Below, piece by piece: positions 37,988-46,558 of a DNA stretch of 64,000 bases. How positions within the stretch are numbered: the first letter of the stretch is position 1; every line of letters starts with the position of its first letter. The position numbers and the translations under genes are program-made. Below the pieces are notes generated by a model. It was not told the origin of the DNA and did no database searches. It saw only the letters and a program-made list of their open reading frames with translations. The stretch is from JBJMQS01 sp045802605 (lineage in GTDB: Bacteria; Planctomycetota; Planctomycetia; Gemmatales; Gemmataceae): positions 62,001-126,000 of the forward strand of contig JBJMQS010000074.1 of the NCBI GenBank assembly GCA_045802605.1. Reading direction: 5' to 3'.

Positions 37988-38728
37988 TTAAGCGCCCATC
38001 ATTTCAGGAGTTAAGTCAGCATCGGTATAAACGTTTTGAACATCATCATGGTCGTCGAGAGCTTCCATCATCCGGACTACTTTTTGCCCGGTTTCCACAT
38101 CGACTTCTTTGGGAACCTTTGCAATCTGCGAAACCCCAGAATTCACTATCTTCAGGCCGGCTTTTTCGAGGCCCTCTTTTACCTGGCTAAATGAAGTCGG
38201 GTCACAGGTAATTTCGCAACCCTCGTCAGTCATCTGCAGATCGTCGGCGCCGGCATCTAATGCAACGCCCATGAGCTGATCCTCGGTCTGGCCGGCTGGA
38301 TCAATTGAGAAAAGCCCCTTGCGATCGAACAAGAAGGCCACATTGCCGGCCGAGCCGAGTTTGCCGCCGGAGCGATCGAGGATCTTACGAATCTCGCCGG
38401 AGGTGCGAGCGCGATTGTCGGTCATCACTTCGATGAGCACGGCGGTGCCGCCCGGACCGAATCCTTCATAGGTGAGTTCTTCGATCGCCTCGCCGGCGAG
38501 TTCGCCGGTGCCTTTCTTCACGGCCCGTTCGATGTTCTCTTTGGGCATGGAGATAGCACGGGCCTTGTCCATGGCATAACGCAGGCGAAGATTCATGACG
38601 GGGTCGCCGCCGCCATTGCGGGCCGCGATCATGATGAGCCGGCTGAATTTGCTCCAGACCTTGCCGCGCTTCGCATCGGCGATGCCTTTTTTGTGCTGGA
38701 TGTTCGCCCAGTGCGAATGGCCTGCCAT
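37988..38728 (-). CDS. yebC: YebC/PmpR family regulatory protein
   Basis: 246 residues, the usual length. Starts MAGHSHWANIQHKKGIADAK and contains AISMPKENIERAVKKGTGEL, GPGGTAVLIEVMTDNRARTS and GKLGSAGNVAFLFDRKG, all diagnostic of the family. YebC-type proteins were described as DNA-binding transcription regulators, and newer work links some members to relief of ribosome stalling at proline runs; which applies here cannot be told from sequence. The start is two bases after the stop of the TPR gene, and the AAGGAG site lies in that gene's last codons, so translation is coupled. A GC-rich hairpin (37930-37960) lies downstream without a T-run. Confidence 0.95.
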   Translation of the reverse strand: MAGHSHWANIQHKKGIADAKRGKVWSKFSRLIMIAARNGGGDPVMNLRLRYAMDKARAISMPKENIERAVKKGTGELAGEAIEELTYEGFGPGGTAVLIEVMTDNRARTSGEIRKILDRSGGKLGSAGNVAFLFDRKGLFSIDPAGQTEDQLMGVALDAGADDLQMTDEGCEITCDPTSFSQVKEGLEKAGLKIVNSGVSQIAKVPKEVDVETGQKVVRMMEALDDHDDVQNVYTDADLTPEMMGA

Positions 38729-38730
38729 AA

Positions 38731-40485
38731 CTACTCCTTCAATCGCCGCTCTACTTCGGCGAGCTTCTGTTTTATGACCTCAGGGCGCCGATCATCGTGC
38801 CGCTGCCGTAACGTATGTGATCGCGCCAGTGCCTCGTTCCATTTCGCTTTCGCTTCCGGCAACTTGCCTTGGGCCCACAACACATCACCCAGGTGGTCCC
38901 ACAGAACCGCGCTGTGCCGGCCCAACGGTGTTGATAGCGCCCGTTCCAGTTCCACCCGAGCCGCGGTCAGTCGGCCCTGACGATAAAACACCCAGCCCAA
39001 ACTGTCGATATAAGCTGGGTTATCCCCGCCCGGCTCGCCATCCTCGTCAGTGTTTCCCAAAGCGAATCGGCAAAGCCGCTCCGCCTCGGCGAGATGGATG
39101 CCGCGCTCGGCCCAAAAGTACCCCAGATCATTATGCGCGGTGACGTTGTGCGGGTCGAGTTCCAGCACCCGTAGCAAGTGCGCTTCGACCACCGGGAAAT
39201 CGCCCGCATGCTGCGCCAGCCGGGACAGGGTCATGCGAATATCGCATTCTTGCTTGAGTTCGTGAAACTCCGCCAGCGTCTCTCGGGCAATGTCGCGCAT
39301 CTCGGTGTCCTTGCCGAACCAGGCCAGCGTGTCCATCAGGAAAATGCGTGTTTGCAGCATTTGTTCGGGCCTGGCCAACTGGGTGGCCAGTTTGGCTGCC
39401 TCAATGGCGTCTTTTTCACGGCCCAAATGCTTGAGTGCATCGGAGCGAAATTCGTGAAGACCGACCAAGGACAATTCCATGGGCAAGCCGGGGGCGGGTT
39501 TGTCCTGAGCTTCGACTAATCGCCTGAGCACTCCATCCGCCTCACCATACTTGCCCAGCCAAAGATAGAGTCGGCCCAGCACCAGCAAGCGATTCGAGCG
39601 TGGCCCGCGCGCCGGTGTGCGCAACAAGCGAATGGCGGTTTCGCACTGATCCGTGCGCTGGGCCATTTGGACAAGAATGTCTCCCGGGTAGAAGCCAGCA
39701 CGTTCAAAATTGCGATCCATGATCGTGACCAATACGGGGATGATCGAAGCGCCTAACTCAGGCTCGCGTTCGAGTCCTGCGTATATCACGTTTCTGTCGA
39801 TCGTCCGATCGCTCAAATCCGTCAACAACTGTTCCAGCGAGCGGGGTTGGTCAGCCCACATTCGAATCAGCGTTCGATAGGCGTCGGCGTTTCCGTGCGC
39901 GGCAACTAGTGGCCGCAGGCGCACTTCTGCCGAAGATGTTTGTCCAGCTTCTGCTTCCGCGGCCGCCAGCGCGACCTGCGCTCCGGGCTCTTTCGTTCGT
40001 TCCGCGTATCGCTTCAAGCGCGGCAACAAGTCCGCGGGCCGGCCGCAGCGCTCATAGAGCCGCGTGAGTTCCGGCACAAGCTTAAGATCGGGCGGCTCGC
40101 GGTCGAGCAGCGTCGCCACCACGCTGGTGTTGCCCGTGCGCTGGACCATTTCCCGGCGACATTGATCGGCTTTCTGAAATTCCTTGCCGTGATCGAACAA
40201 CGCAGCCGCCTTTTTCCAATGCTCCGCGGCCAGCGCCGGATCATCAAATTGAAGCAGTTTCGCCAGACCACGGTGCGCATCCGGTATATTGCCCGCTTTG
40301 CGATACGCGCGAATCGCTTCGCTCTCCCGACCGGCTTGTTCGAAGGCATTGCCCAGCGCGAGCCAGGTCTTGACGTCGGTCGGATTGCGATCGAGTTGGG
40401 CTTGAAGTGATGAGATGTCCGGCGGCGCGGCGAAGACAACGCCGACATGAAAACTAACGACGATTAGTAAGGCAGAATGTCGCAC
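38731..40485 (-). CDS. Secreted TPR-repeat protein
   Basis: 584 residues. A signal peptide is likely (MRHSALLIVVSFHVGVVFAA, cleavage after FAA). Tetratricopeptide repeats occupy most of the rest: LQAQLDRNPTDVKTWLALGN, EAIRAYRKAGNIPDAHRGLA, EAHLLRVLELDPHNVTAHND and LAEAERLCRFALG. A periplasmic protein-interaction role is likely. The start is a GTG at 40485; the only nearby ATG is out of frame. It is translationally coupled to yebC downstream. A REP-like repeat lies upstream at 40526-40600. Confidence 0.85.
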   Translation of the reverse strand: MRHSALLIVVSFHVGVVFAAPPDISSLQAQLDRNPTDVKTWLALGNAFEQAGRESEAIRAYRKAGNIPDAHRGLAKLLQFDDPALAAEHWKKAAALFDHGKEFQKADQCRREMVQRTGNTSVVATLLDREPPDLKLVPELTRLYERCGRPADLLPRLKRYAERTKEPGAQVALAAAEAEAGQTSSAEVRLRPLVAAHGNADAYRTLIRMWADQPRSLEQLLTDLSDRTIDRNVIYAGLEREPELGASIIPVLVTIMDRNFERAGFYPGDILVQMAQRTDQCETAIRLLRTPARGPRSNRLLVLGRLYLWLGKYGEADGVLRRLVEAQDKPAPGLPMELSLVGLHEFRSDALKHLGREKDAIEAAKLATQLARPEQMLQTRIFLMDTLAWFGKDTEMRDIARETLAEFHELKQECDIRMTLSRLAQHAGDFPVVEAHLLRVLELDPHNVTAHNDLGYFWAERGIHLAEAERLCRFALGNTDEDGEPGGDNPAYIDSLGWVFYRQGRLTAARVELERALSTPLGRHSAVLWDHLGDVLWAQGKLPEAKAKWNEALARSHTLRQRHDDRRPEVIKQKLAEVERRLKE

Positions 40486-40525
40486 ACATGTAGGTTACAA
40501 GGTCTCACTGTGCACAAAACGTTAC

Positions 40526-40600
40526 GGTGGGGATAAACCCCACCGCTCTTTTATCTGCAAAATGTCTCCGTTTTAAGGAGCGGCGGGGTTTATCCCCGCC
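40526..40600. repeat. REP-like element pair (family A)
   Basis: Two inverted copies: GGTGGGGATAAACCCCACC plus GCTC (40526-40548) and its near reverse complement ending GGCGGGGTTTATCCCCGCC (40578-40600). Each copy is itself a small hairpin with a five-base loop, and the pair can form a larger one. The two differ at two positions that pair with each other within each copy. The element also supplies the stop codon of the PEP-CTERM tail (40590-40592). Confidence 0.92.
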
Positions 40601-41702
40601 GGGCTTTCGCCCGCCAGCGCCGCAATGCCAGCCCTCCGACCCCGAGCGCGGCGAGCAGGATGCTCGAAGGTTCCGGCACGCCGGTAAGCAGGAAGGCGTG
40701 TGATTGCCCGCTGGGATTTGTGCCAACACCAACAACCGAGCCGAAGTCATTGATGTCATATGCTTCTGTTAATGTCCAACCCTAGAGCGCAACGACGTCA
40801 TTTAGATCCGTCAAACTTCCGTTTTGCCAAACAAAGGCGTGCCTAGTGTTGTTTGCAGTCTCAGCCCAACCAACAACTTGCCCGAGTGAATTGTTGTTTT
40901 GAGCAATGCTATTATTGCCGCCAAAGGTCCCTAGGTCAGACATGATGCCGTTCTGCAAGACAAATGCATGGTGCGGTGCACCCGTTAAATCTGACCAACC
41001 GACGATTTGTCCCGCGTCGTTAACGGCAGTCGCTTGACTGTCCGCGCCGCCGAGCGTTCCAAGATTGGTCATGAGACCGTTTTGCCAACTAAATGCGTGA
41101 AAAATGGAACTCCCGGTGTACGACCACCCTACAGCCTGTCCTAAGTTGTTGATTTTGGAAGCCCCCCCAAATCCGCCACCGAGTGATCCCAGGTTTGTGA
41201 TTGTGCCGTTTTGCCAAAGTGCGGGGAAAAAACCCCCGCTGGTGCTATCTGCCCAACCGACCACACTGTTATTGTCATTAATGCCAAAAGCGATGCTACT
41301 ACTGCCTCCAAATGTGCCGAGGTCTGTCATTGCGCCATTTTGCCAGACGAAGGCGTGGTAGGAGGTGCCCACACCAGTAAGTGATCGGCCTACGACTTGT
41401 CCCGAATGACTAACGTCAAATCCGTAACTCGATGAGCCACCGAGGGTACCCAAGTCGGTCATGACGCCGTTCGTCCAGAGAAACGCGTGTGTGTTTCCGC
41501 TTGCGACATCAGATTGGCCGGCGGATTGCGTCGAGGCATTGATGGCTGAAGCTTTGCTAGCACCGCCAAGTGTGCCCAAGTCGATCACCACGGCCGCTTG
41601 CAGACCACCTCCACTGCATAGCAACGTCAACAACCCCAAAACGCCGACGAACTTGCTCGAAATCCTCTCCGGCGTGTCCAATCCAAAAGCGTGTAAATGC
41701 AT
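40590..41702 (-). pseudogene. HAF-repeat PEP-CTERM protein interrupted by an in-frame amber codon
   Basis: The ATG at 41702 starts a signal peptide (FVGVLGLLTLLCSGGGLQA) followed by seven or so HAF repeats (GxxxHAFxWxNGxMTDLGTLGG). At 40782-40784 a TAG stops the frame after LTDLNDVVAL. The same frame continues past it with GWTLTEAYDINDFGSVVGVG, QSHAFLL and then a full PEP-CTERM sorting signal: VPEPSS, a hydrophobic helix (ILLAALGVGGLALRR) and a basic end (WRAKARRG), stopping at 40590. PEP-CTERM signals are cut by exosortase. Without readthrough the protein would be released unanchored after 306 residues. A TTG at 41756 is an alternative start, but ATG 41702 follows CAGGA. Confidence 0.85.
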
Positions 41703-41803
41703 AGCCAAAAGTCCTGCGAAGGATGATGGAATAATGACATGGAATGAGACCTCCAAATCCTAAGACGCAGGTCAATGCCATTTCCGGACACTTTCGCGCA
41801 AAC

Positions 41804-41828
41804 AAAAACCCCGGCGAGTCGCCAGGGG
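41804..41828 (-). terminator. Rho-independent terminator of the rbfA/endonuclease-like operon
   Basis: Read on the minus strand: CCCC-T-GGCG, loop ACT, CGCCGGGG, then TTTTT. The stem is perfect apart from one bulged base. It lies 27 bases after the stop of the endonuclease III-like gene. Confidence 0.92.
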
Positions 41829-41855
41829 CTAAATGAAATCAAAATTGCAATTCGT

Positions 41856-42554
41856 TTACCGCGGCTTCACTCGCTCCGTGCGGGTCGACCGCACCATTGC
41901 GCCGGGGCAATCAGGCTTGAGGCTGCAGCCATTGCAACGCGGTGTGTCGCCACAGCGATCGTGCGCGAGCAAGTTGATCACATCGACGAACTGCTCGCCC
42001 TTGGCCTTGGGCACTTGATGCTCGATCGCCGACATAGCGCTCGGATAGTCGTCGATCGATTCATCGATCATACCGAGGCGCTTGAGCGTTCGCAGCATCG
42101 GCGCGTCGAGCGCGATGGCGTGGCCATCGAGTGAACGCTGCGTCACCCACGCCACGGCGAAGTCGCTGGAGGAGCGATAGCGGGCGATCTGCTTGGCCGC
42201 CTGCTTCACGCCCTTCTTGTGCACCGACTCCAAATCGAACGAATAGGTCGATTCGAAAATCTCTTGCAATAGGTCGATGAGGCGCTGCGCCTTCGACGTG
42301 GTCTGCGGCAAATCGCCCAAAGCGGCCGCGACTTCGTGCACGGCGCTGACGCGCACTTCATTCCAATCGTAGAAGCGATCGCGGAGATTGAAGAAGGCCC
42401 GGTCGGCTTCGGCCCGCGGTGCGTTTTCGCGCAACACGGCGTAGAGCAATTGCTCCAACACGGCGCGATTGTCCTTCGACGCCGGCTCGTATCCTTTTTT
42501 TAGTGCGGTGAAAAGCGTGCCGAGCAGACGTTGCTTAGTCGTCGTTGCGGCCAT
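41856..42554 (-). CDS. Endonuclease III-like protein with Fe-S cysteine motif
   Basis: 232 residues from ATG 42554 (MAATTTKQRLLGTLFTALKK), preceded by GGGGGA. The C-terminus has four cysteines spaced C-x5-C-x2-C-x5-C (RCGDTPRCNGCSLKPDCPG), close to the 4Fe-4S pattern of endonuclease III/MutY. HAIALDAPMLRTLKRLGM aligns with the segment holding the catalytic Asp of Nth. The helix-hairpin-helix LPGVGxKTA with its catalytic Lys is not recognisable; the equivalent place reads YRSSSDFAVAWVTQ. So it may bind DNA without standard glycosylase/lyase activity. The start overlaps the end of rbfA by 20 bases and it is the last gene of the nusA-infB-rbfA cluster. Confidence 0.75.
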   Translation of the reverse strand: MAATTTKQRLLGTLFTALKKGYEPASKDNRAVLEQLLYAVLRENAPRAEADRAFFNLRDRFYDWNEVRVSAVHEVAAALGDLPQTTSKAQRLIDLLQEIFESTYSFDLESVHKKGVKQAAKQIARYRSSSDFAVAWVTQRSLDGHAIALDAPMLRTLKRLGMIDESIDDYPSAMSAIEHQVPKAKGEQFVDVINLLAHDRCGDTPRCNGCSLKPDCPGAMVRSTRTERVKPR

Positions 42555-43026
42555 CGAAATCCCCCTGATGCGATTGCGGCGTTTCGGGATGGGCGTCCCC
42601 GTTGGCCATTCCTTCGGCGCTGGCCTCATCGGGCGAGCCTCCAGGCTCGCCGGGTGCGTGTGCCTCGGCCTCCTCGCGGAGAATTCGAGACACTTCTTGG
42701 GCATTTTTCAGCCCTTTATCCAACACGAACTTGATCACGGGCGTAAACCGGGTCTGCATTCGCTGGGCTAAGCGGGATTGCACGAACCCCGCCGCCGCCT
42801 TCAATCCATGCATCACCAGGTTCTGCTCGCGTTCCGAACCCATCACCGAGACATACACCGTCGCGTGCTGCAAATCGCCGGACACCTCAGCTCGGGTGAC
42901 CGTGACCATCTTCACGCGCGGATCGCGCATCTCGAGAAGGATCGTGGTAGCGGCCACTTCTCGGATGACTTCGGAAACGCGGGCCAGCCGGTGTTGCTTC
43001 ATTTCTGATAATCCGGCCGCGGACAT
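42535..43026 (-). CDS. rbfA: Ribosome-binding factor A
   Basis: 163 residues. The conserved core is at 8-115: HRLARVSEVIREVAATTILL, DPRVKMVTVTRAEVSGDLQH, ATVYVSVMG and LRxRMxxRFTPxxKFxxD-like RLAQRMQTRFTPVIKFVLDK. RbfA binds the 30S subunit during late 16S rRNA maturation. The last 45 residues are an acidic, Gly/Pro/Glu-rich tail not present in short RbfA proteins. It sits between infB and the endonuclease-like gene, the usual nusA-infB-rbfA order. The gap to infB holds a large palindrome. Confidence 0.93.
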   Translation of the reverse strand: MSAAGLSEMKQHRLARVSEVIREVAATTILLEMRDPRVKMVTVTRAEVSGDLQHATVYVSVMGSEREQNLVMHGLKAAAGFVQSRLAQRMQTRFTPVIKFVLDKGLKNAQEVSRILREEAEAHAPGEPGGSPDEASAEGMANGDAHPETPQSHQGDFDGRNDD

Positions 43027-43116
43027 CCTAGATGGAAACCAGTTTTCTGCCTAGGTCGATCTGCTCGCGGCACTCAAGTGACGATTGTCACGGTGTTTAG
43101 GTTCGGTCTGGATCTT

Positions 43117-43264
43117 GTTAGCCGGACGCGCAAGCTACGGAACGGAGAGACTCTGCCCCACTCGGGGGTTCCGGCTTTTTGTTGCGGGCCGCACAGCGTG
43201 AAAAACAGAATCTTTCCCCTTGGGGCCAAGTCGCTGGGTTCCGTAGCTTGCGCGTCCGGCTAAC
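43117..43264. repeat. 148-bp palindromic element with 27-bp perfect terminal arms (family E)
   Basis: Arms 43117-43143 (GTTAGCCGGACGCGCAAGCT...) and 43238-43264 are perfect inverted repeats of 27 bp. The 94 bases between them are only partly symmetric. Read on either strand, the arms give the same peptide ends (SRTRKLRN and SVACASG), as expected of a palindrome. It lies between infB and rbfA. No flanking direct repeats were seen. Confidence 0.9.
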
Positions 43265-43290
43265 GAAGTCCGGGAACAAAACCACGTTCA

Positions 43291-46248
43291 CTACTTCGAG
43301 GGTTCCAAGGTTCGCTTGATCTCTTCCACGCGGAAGGCTTCGATCACGTCGCCGACTTTGATGTCGTCGTAGCCTGCAATCTTCAAGCCGCAATCGTAGC
43401 CCTGCTTGATCTCTTTGACGTCGTCTTTGTGGTGCTTGAGCGATTCCAGGCCCACGGTCCGGTCCGGTGGCGGATAAATCACCACGCCTTCGCGAATGAT
43501 GCGCACCTTGGATGAACGCTCGATGACGCCCTGCGTGACGTGGCAGCCGGCCACCGTGCCAACCTTCGAGATCTTGAACACCTCGCGGACGACCGCACGA
43601 CCCAGGTGAATGACTTCCTGCCGCGGCTTGAGCTTGCCTTCGAGCGCGGATTTGATGTCGTCGGTCAGGTTGTAGATGATGTTGTATTCGCGGATCTCCA
43701 CGCCCAATTGCTCGGCGAGTTGCATCGCCTCATCATCTGGCACGGCATTGAAGCCGACGACGAGCGTGTCGGTCGGGCTGGTCATCGCCAGTTGCACGTC
43801 GGAGGCGGTGATGCCGCCGATGCCCGAGTGCAGCACGCGCACGCGGACCTCTTCGTGCTGGAGCTTTTCGAGCTCCTTGCGGATGGCCTCGACCGAGCCG
43901 CGGAAGTCGGCCTTCAAGATCACCTTCAACTCGGCGATCTTTGCTTGGCCCAACTTTTCGAGAGTCATCGGCTCGAAGCGGACTAGCTCAGCCTGTTGCA
44001 GCCGTGAGCTGCGCTTCTCGGCGATCTCGCGAGCCGTGGCAATATCGGGCACAACGGCGAATGCATCGTCGGCATTCGGTACGTCGCTCAAGCCGGTGAT
44101 CCGCACCGGCACGCTCGGGCCGGCCTCTTCGATTGGCTTGCCGACATCGTTGTACATCGCGCGCACCCGGCCAAAGGCTGGGCCGCAGATGACCACGTCG
44201 CCCTTGCGGAGCGTGCCGTCTTGCACGAGCAGCGTGGCGAAGACGCCTTCGTCGCCCGAGAGATGGGCTTCGAGGCAGGTGCCGCGGCCGGGCTTGTCCG
44301 GATTCGCGTTGAGGTCCAATTGCAACTCGGCGACGAGCAGAATGGCTTCGAGCAGTTTGTCGATGTTGGTACCCTTGGCGGCACTGGTCTCGACGAACGG
44401 CACATCGCCACCCATGTCGTCAGGGAGCAAGTTCAGTGAGTAAAGCTGTTGCCTCGTCTTGTTCAAATTGGCGTTGGGCAAATCCACCTTGTTGATGGCG
44501 ACAACGATCTTCACGCCGGCGGCCTTAGCGTGGTTGATCGCTTCCTCGGTCTGAGGCATGACGCCGTCGTCTGCGGCGACGACGATCACGGCGATGTCGG
44601 TGACTTGAGCGCCGCGGGCGCGCATCTTGGTGAACGCTTCGTGGCCCGGCGTATCGAGGAACGTGATCGGCTTGTCGTCGTAAACGACCTGCCAAGCGCG
44701 AATCACCTGCGTGATGCCGCCGGCCTCGGTGTCTACGACATTCGATTCGCGGATGCGATCGAGCAAGCTCGTCTTGCCGTGATCGACATGGCCCATGATG
44801 GTGACCACCGGCGGCCGCGGCTGCAACTTGTCCGGATCGTCCTCTTCCTTCTGCTGCAGCAGAAGGTTGTCTTCTACATCCTCGGGCTTGCGGATTTCCA
44901 ACTCGCAGCCGATGTCGGTCGCGATGAGCTCCGCAAATTCCGGATCCACCACGCTATTGATGGTGAAGGAGCCGAACGGCAATCCGAGTGCGATCAATTT
45001 TGGAGTGAGCTTGGCGAAGGTCAGCCCCACCGCTTCCGAAAGGGCGCGAATCGTGATCGGCAGCGTGACTTGCACTTTGCCTTTGCGCGGCTGCGTTCCG
45101 GGCTGACGCTGCTTGGCGCGATGCTTCAGCCGATCGCGCAGACGGGGCCGGTCTTCTTCGATGACCGTAACCCGACCGCCTTGGACTTCAACGGCACCGG
45201 GGGTCGTGTCTTTGCGGACACGGGCCCGTTCGTTGCGCTGGGCGCGGCGAACGTCGCGCCCGCCGACTGCGCCGGGAGCCTTCTTGCCCTTGCCGTCGTC
45301 GTCCTCCATCTCGGTCGGCGACGGCGGAACGAAGCCAGCGTCGGGGCTTTGCTGTTGCTGTTGGTGCTTGATGACCTGATCGGCCGTGATGTTGCGGCCT
45401 TGATCGAGCAGGTGCTGCGGAATGTCCGCCAATTTCTTTTGCGACGGCGGCGGTGCCTTGGGAGCCGCGGGCGTCATCGCGCCGCCGGCGCGCAACGTGG
45501 ACACATTTGGCCGAGCGGTGAAGCCGGTTTGCTGCGTGGGCCGACGCAAGATGCGCGGCATACGTGGCCCACCGGCGGCCGGCGCTCCGCCTTCTGGACG
45601 CGGTGCGCCGCCGCCAAGATTCCGCATGCCACCACCAGCCGGAGCGGGTGGCCGTTGTGCGGGCGGGTTCGCAGTGGGGCGCGGTGGCAACGTCGATGGT
45701 CGGGGCGGCAATGAGGAGGGGCGCGGACCAGCCGGTGCCGCAGGGGCCGGAGCGGCCGGTGCTTGCGCGGTCACAGTCGGTGGTTGCGCGGCCGGTCGCG
45801 CTGCGGGCGGAGGTGGCGCCGGCTCGGTGGTCGAAGGTGGTGTGGCTGGCTTTGGTGCGGCCGTCGGTGCGGCGGGCGCTGCGGGTGCAGCAGTCGGAGG
45901 CGCGGGAGCAGGAGGCTCCGGAGCAGCAACAGGTGGCGCGGGTTTCGCGGCAACCGGTGCCGGTGCAGTCGCCGGGGCTGCTGCCGCCGCGGTCTTACGC
46001 GTCGGCAACGTCTGCACCTTGGTCGAGATCGGCTGCGGGACCACCGGCGCGGCCGGCGTCATCGGTGCCGGTGCGGCTGCTTTCGGCCCCTCTTTGATTC
46101 GGGCCGTCACTGCCTCGACCTGCTCAGCGGTGATGCTCTGCAAGTGACTCTTGACGTCGTAGCCAAGCTCCTTGCAAACATCGAGAAGCTGCTTGCTCTC
46201 GACATTGAGCGTCTTGGCCAAAGCTAAAATTCGCACCTTCTCTTGCAA
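43291..46248 (-). CDS. infB: Translation initiation factor IF-2
   Basis: 985 residues. Start: TTG at 46248 with AGGAG seven bases upstream, giving MQEKVRILALAKTLNVESK; a GTG four codons later is possible. An IF2_N motif is followed by a long Pro/Ala-rich linker (about 60-280) and a basic region. The G domain begins near 486: VTIMGHVDHGKTSLLDRI (G1), DTPGHEAF (G3), NKVDL (G4). Domains II-IV follow and end with KxGYDCGLKIAGYDDIKVGD, VIEAF. IF-2 brings initiator tRNA to the ribosome using GTP. The linker is long and of low complexity, as in many GC-rich genomes. Downstream of nusA, upstream of rbfA. Confidence 0.97.
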   Translation of the reverse strand: MQEKVRILALAKTLNVESKQLLDVCKELGYDVKSHLQSITAEQVEAVTARIKEGPKAAAPAPMTPAAPVVPQPISTKVQTLPTRKTAAAAAPATAPAPVAAKPAPPVAAPEPPAPAPPTAAPAAPAAPTAAPKPATPPSTTEPAPPPPAARPAAQPPTVTAQAPAAPAPAAPAGPRPSSLPPRPSTLPPRPTANPPAQRPPAPAGGGMRNLGGGAPRPEGGAPAAGGPRMPRILRRPTQQTGFTARPNVSTLRAGGAMTPAAPKAPPPSQKKLADIPQHLLDQGRNITADQVIKHQQQQQSPDAGFVPPSPTEMEDDDGKGKKAPGAVGGRDVRRAQRNERARVRKDTTPGAVEVQGGRVTVIEEDRPRLRDRLKHRAKQRQPGTQPRKGKVQVTLPITIRALSEAVGLTFAKLTPKLIALGLPFGSFTINSVVDPEFAELIATDIGCELEIRKPEDVEDNLLLQQKEEDDPDKLQPRPPVVTIMGHVDHGKTSLLDRIRESNVVDTEAGGITQVIRAWQVVYDDKPITFLDTPGHEAFTKMRARGAQVTDIAVIVVAADDGVMPQTEEAINHAKAAGVKIVVAINKVDLPNANLNKTRQQLYSLNLLPDDMGGDVPFVETSAAKGTNIDKLLEAILLVAELQLDLNANPDKPGRGTCLEAHLSGDEGVFATLLVQDGTLRKGDVVICGPAFGRVRAMYNDVGKPIEEAGPSVPVRITGLSDVPNADDAFAVVPDIATAREIAEKRSSRLQQAELVRFEPMTLEKLGQAKIAELKVILKADFRGSVEAIRKELEKLQHEEVRVRVLHSGIGGITASDVQLAMTSPTDTLVVGFNAVPDDEAMQLAEQLGVEIREYNIIYNLTDDIKSALEGKLKPRQEVIHLGRAVVREVFKISKVGTVAGCHVTQGVIERSSKVRIIREGVVIYPPPDRTVGLESLKHHKDDVKEIKQGYDCGLKIAGYDDIKVGDVIEAFRVEEIKRTLEPSK

Positions 46249-46513
46249 ACGAAATCTCCTCTGCCGCACTTCACGACAGCGCAAAAATCCCCGTTCGGCC
46301 CAGCGAGCCGCCAAGACCGTTCTGTCATCTTAAAGGTTTAGAGTCACTTGAAAAGGGAAAAGATTCCCCGTCGTGCCCACTCCCCTTGCAAAAAATGCTT
46401 TGCAGGCCGGGGTTTAGGCCGATTGCGTGGACCGTTCCAGGTCCCGGATCAGTTGTGGCGAAAACGAGTTAGTTCATGTAAAAGCCCGCAAATTGATGTC
46501 GTAGCACAGATTA
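46249..46513. other. Leader region of infB
   Basis: Between the hairpin after nusA and the infB start. It holds the infB Shine-Dalgarno (46256-46260) and no gene that I can support. Given the hairpin upstream, infB may have its own promoter here; none was clearly identified. Confidence 0.4.
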
Positions 46514-46554
46514 TTCAAGGGTTGGCGTCCGATCAGTGGATGCCAACCCTTGAA
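46514..46554 (-). terminator. Hairpin just after nusA
   Basis: TTCAAGGGTTGGC (46514-46526) pairs perfectly over 13 bp with GCCAACCCTTGAA (46542-46554). It begins four bases after the nusA stop. Downstream on the minus strand comes TAATCTG, not a T-run, so it may attenuate or stabilise the message instead of fully terminating. Confidence 0.6.
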
Positions 46555-46558
46555 CACT

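Noticed and set aside
41627..41842. Small minus-strand frame ahead of the HAF gene
   Set aside because: It runs through the terminator and the signal-peptide region of the HAF gene in another frame; no independent support.
43078..43393. Two similar short frames on opposite strands
   Set aside because: Both are produced by the arms of the palindromic element, which explains their matching ends.
44449..46147. Long plus-strand frames opposite infB (44449-45714 and 45422-46147)
   Set aside because: They are antisense to a certain gene; the Gly/Ala/Arg-rich translations mirror the Pro/Ala-rich IF-2 linker and GC-rich codon bias.
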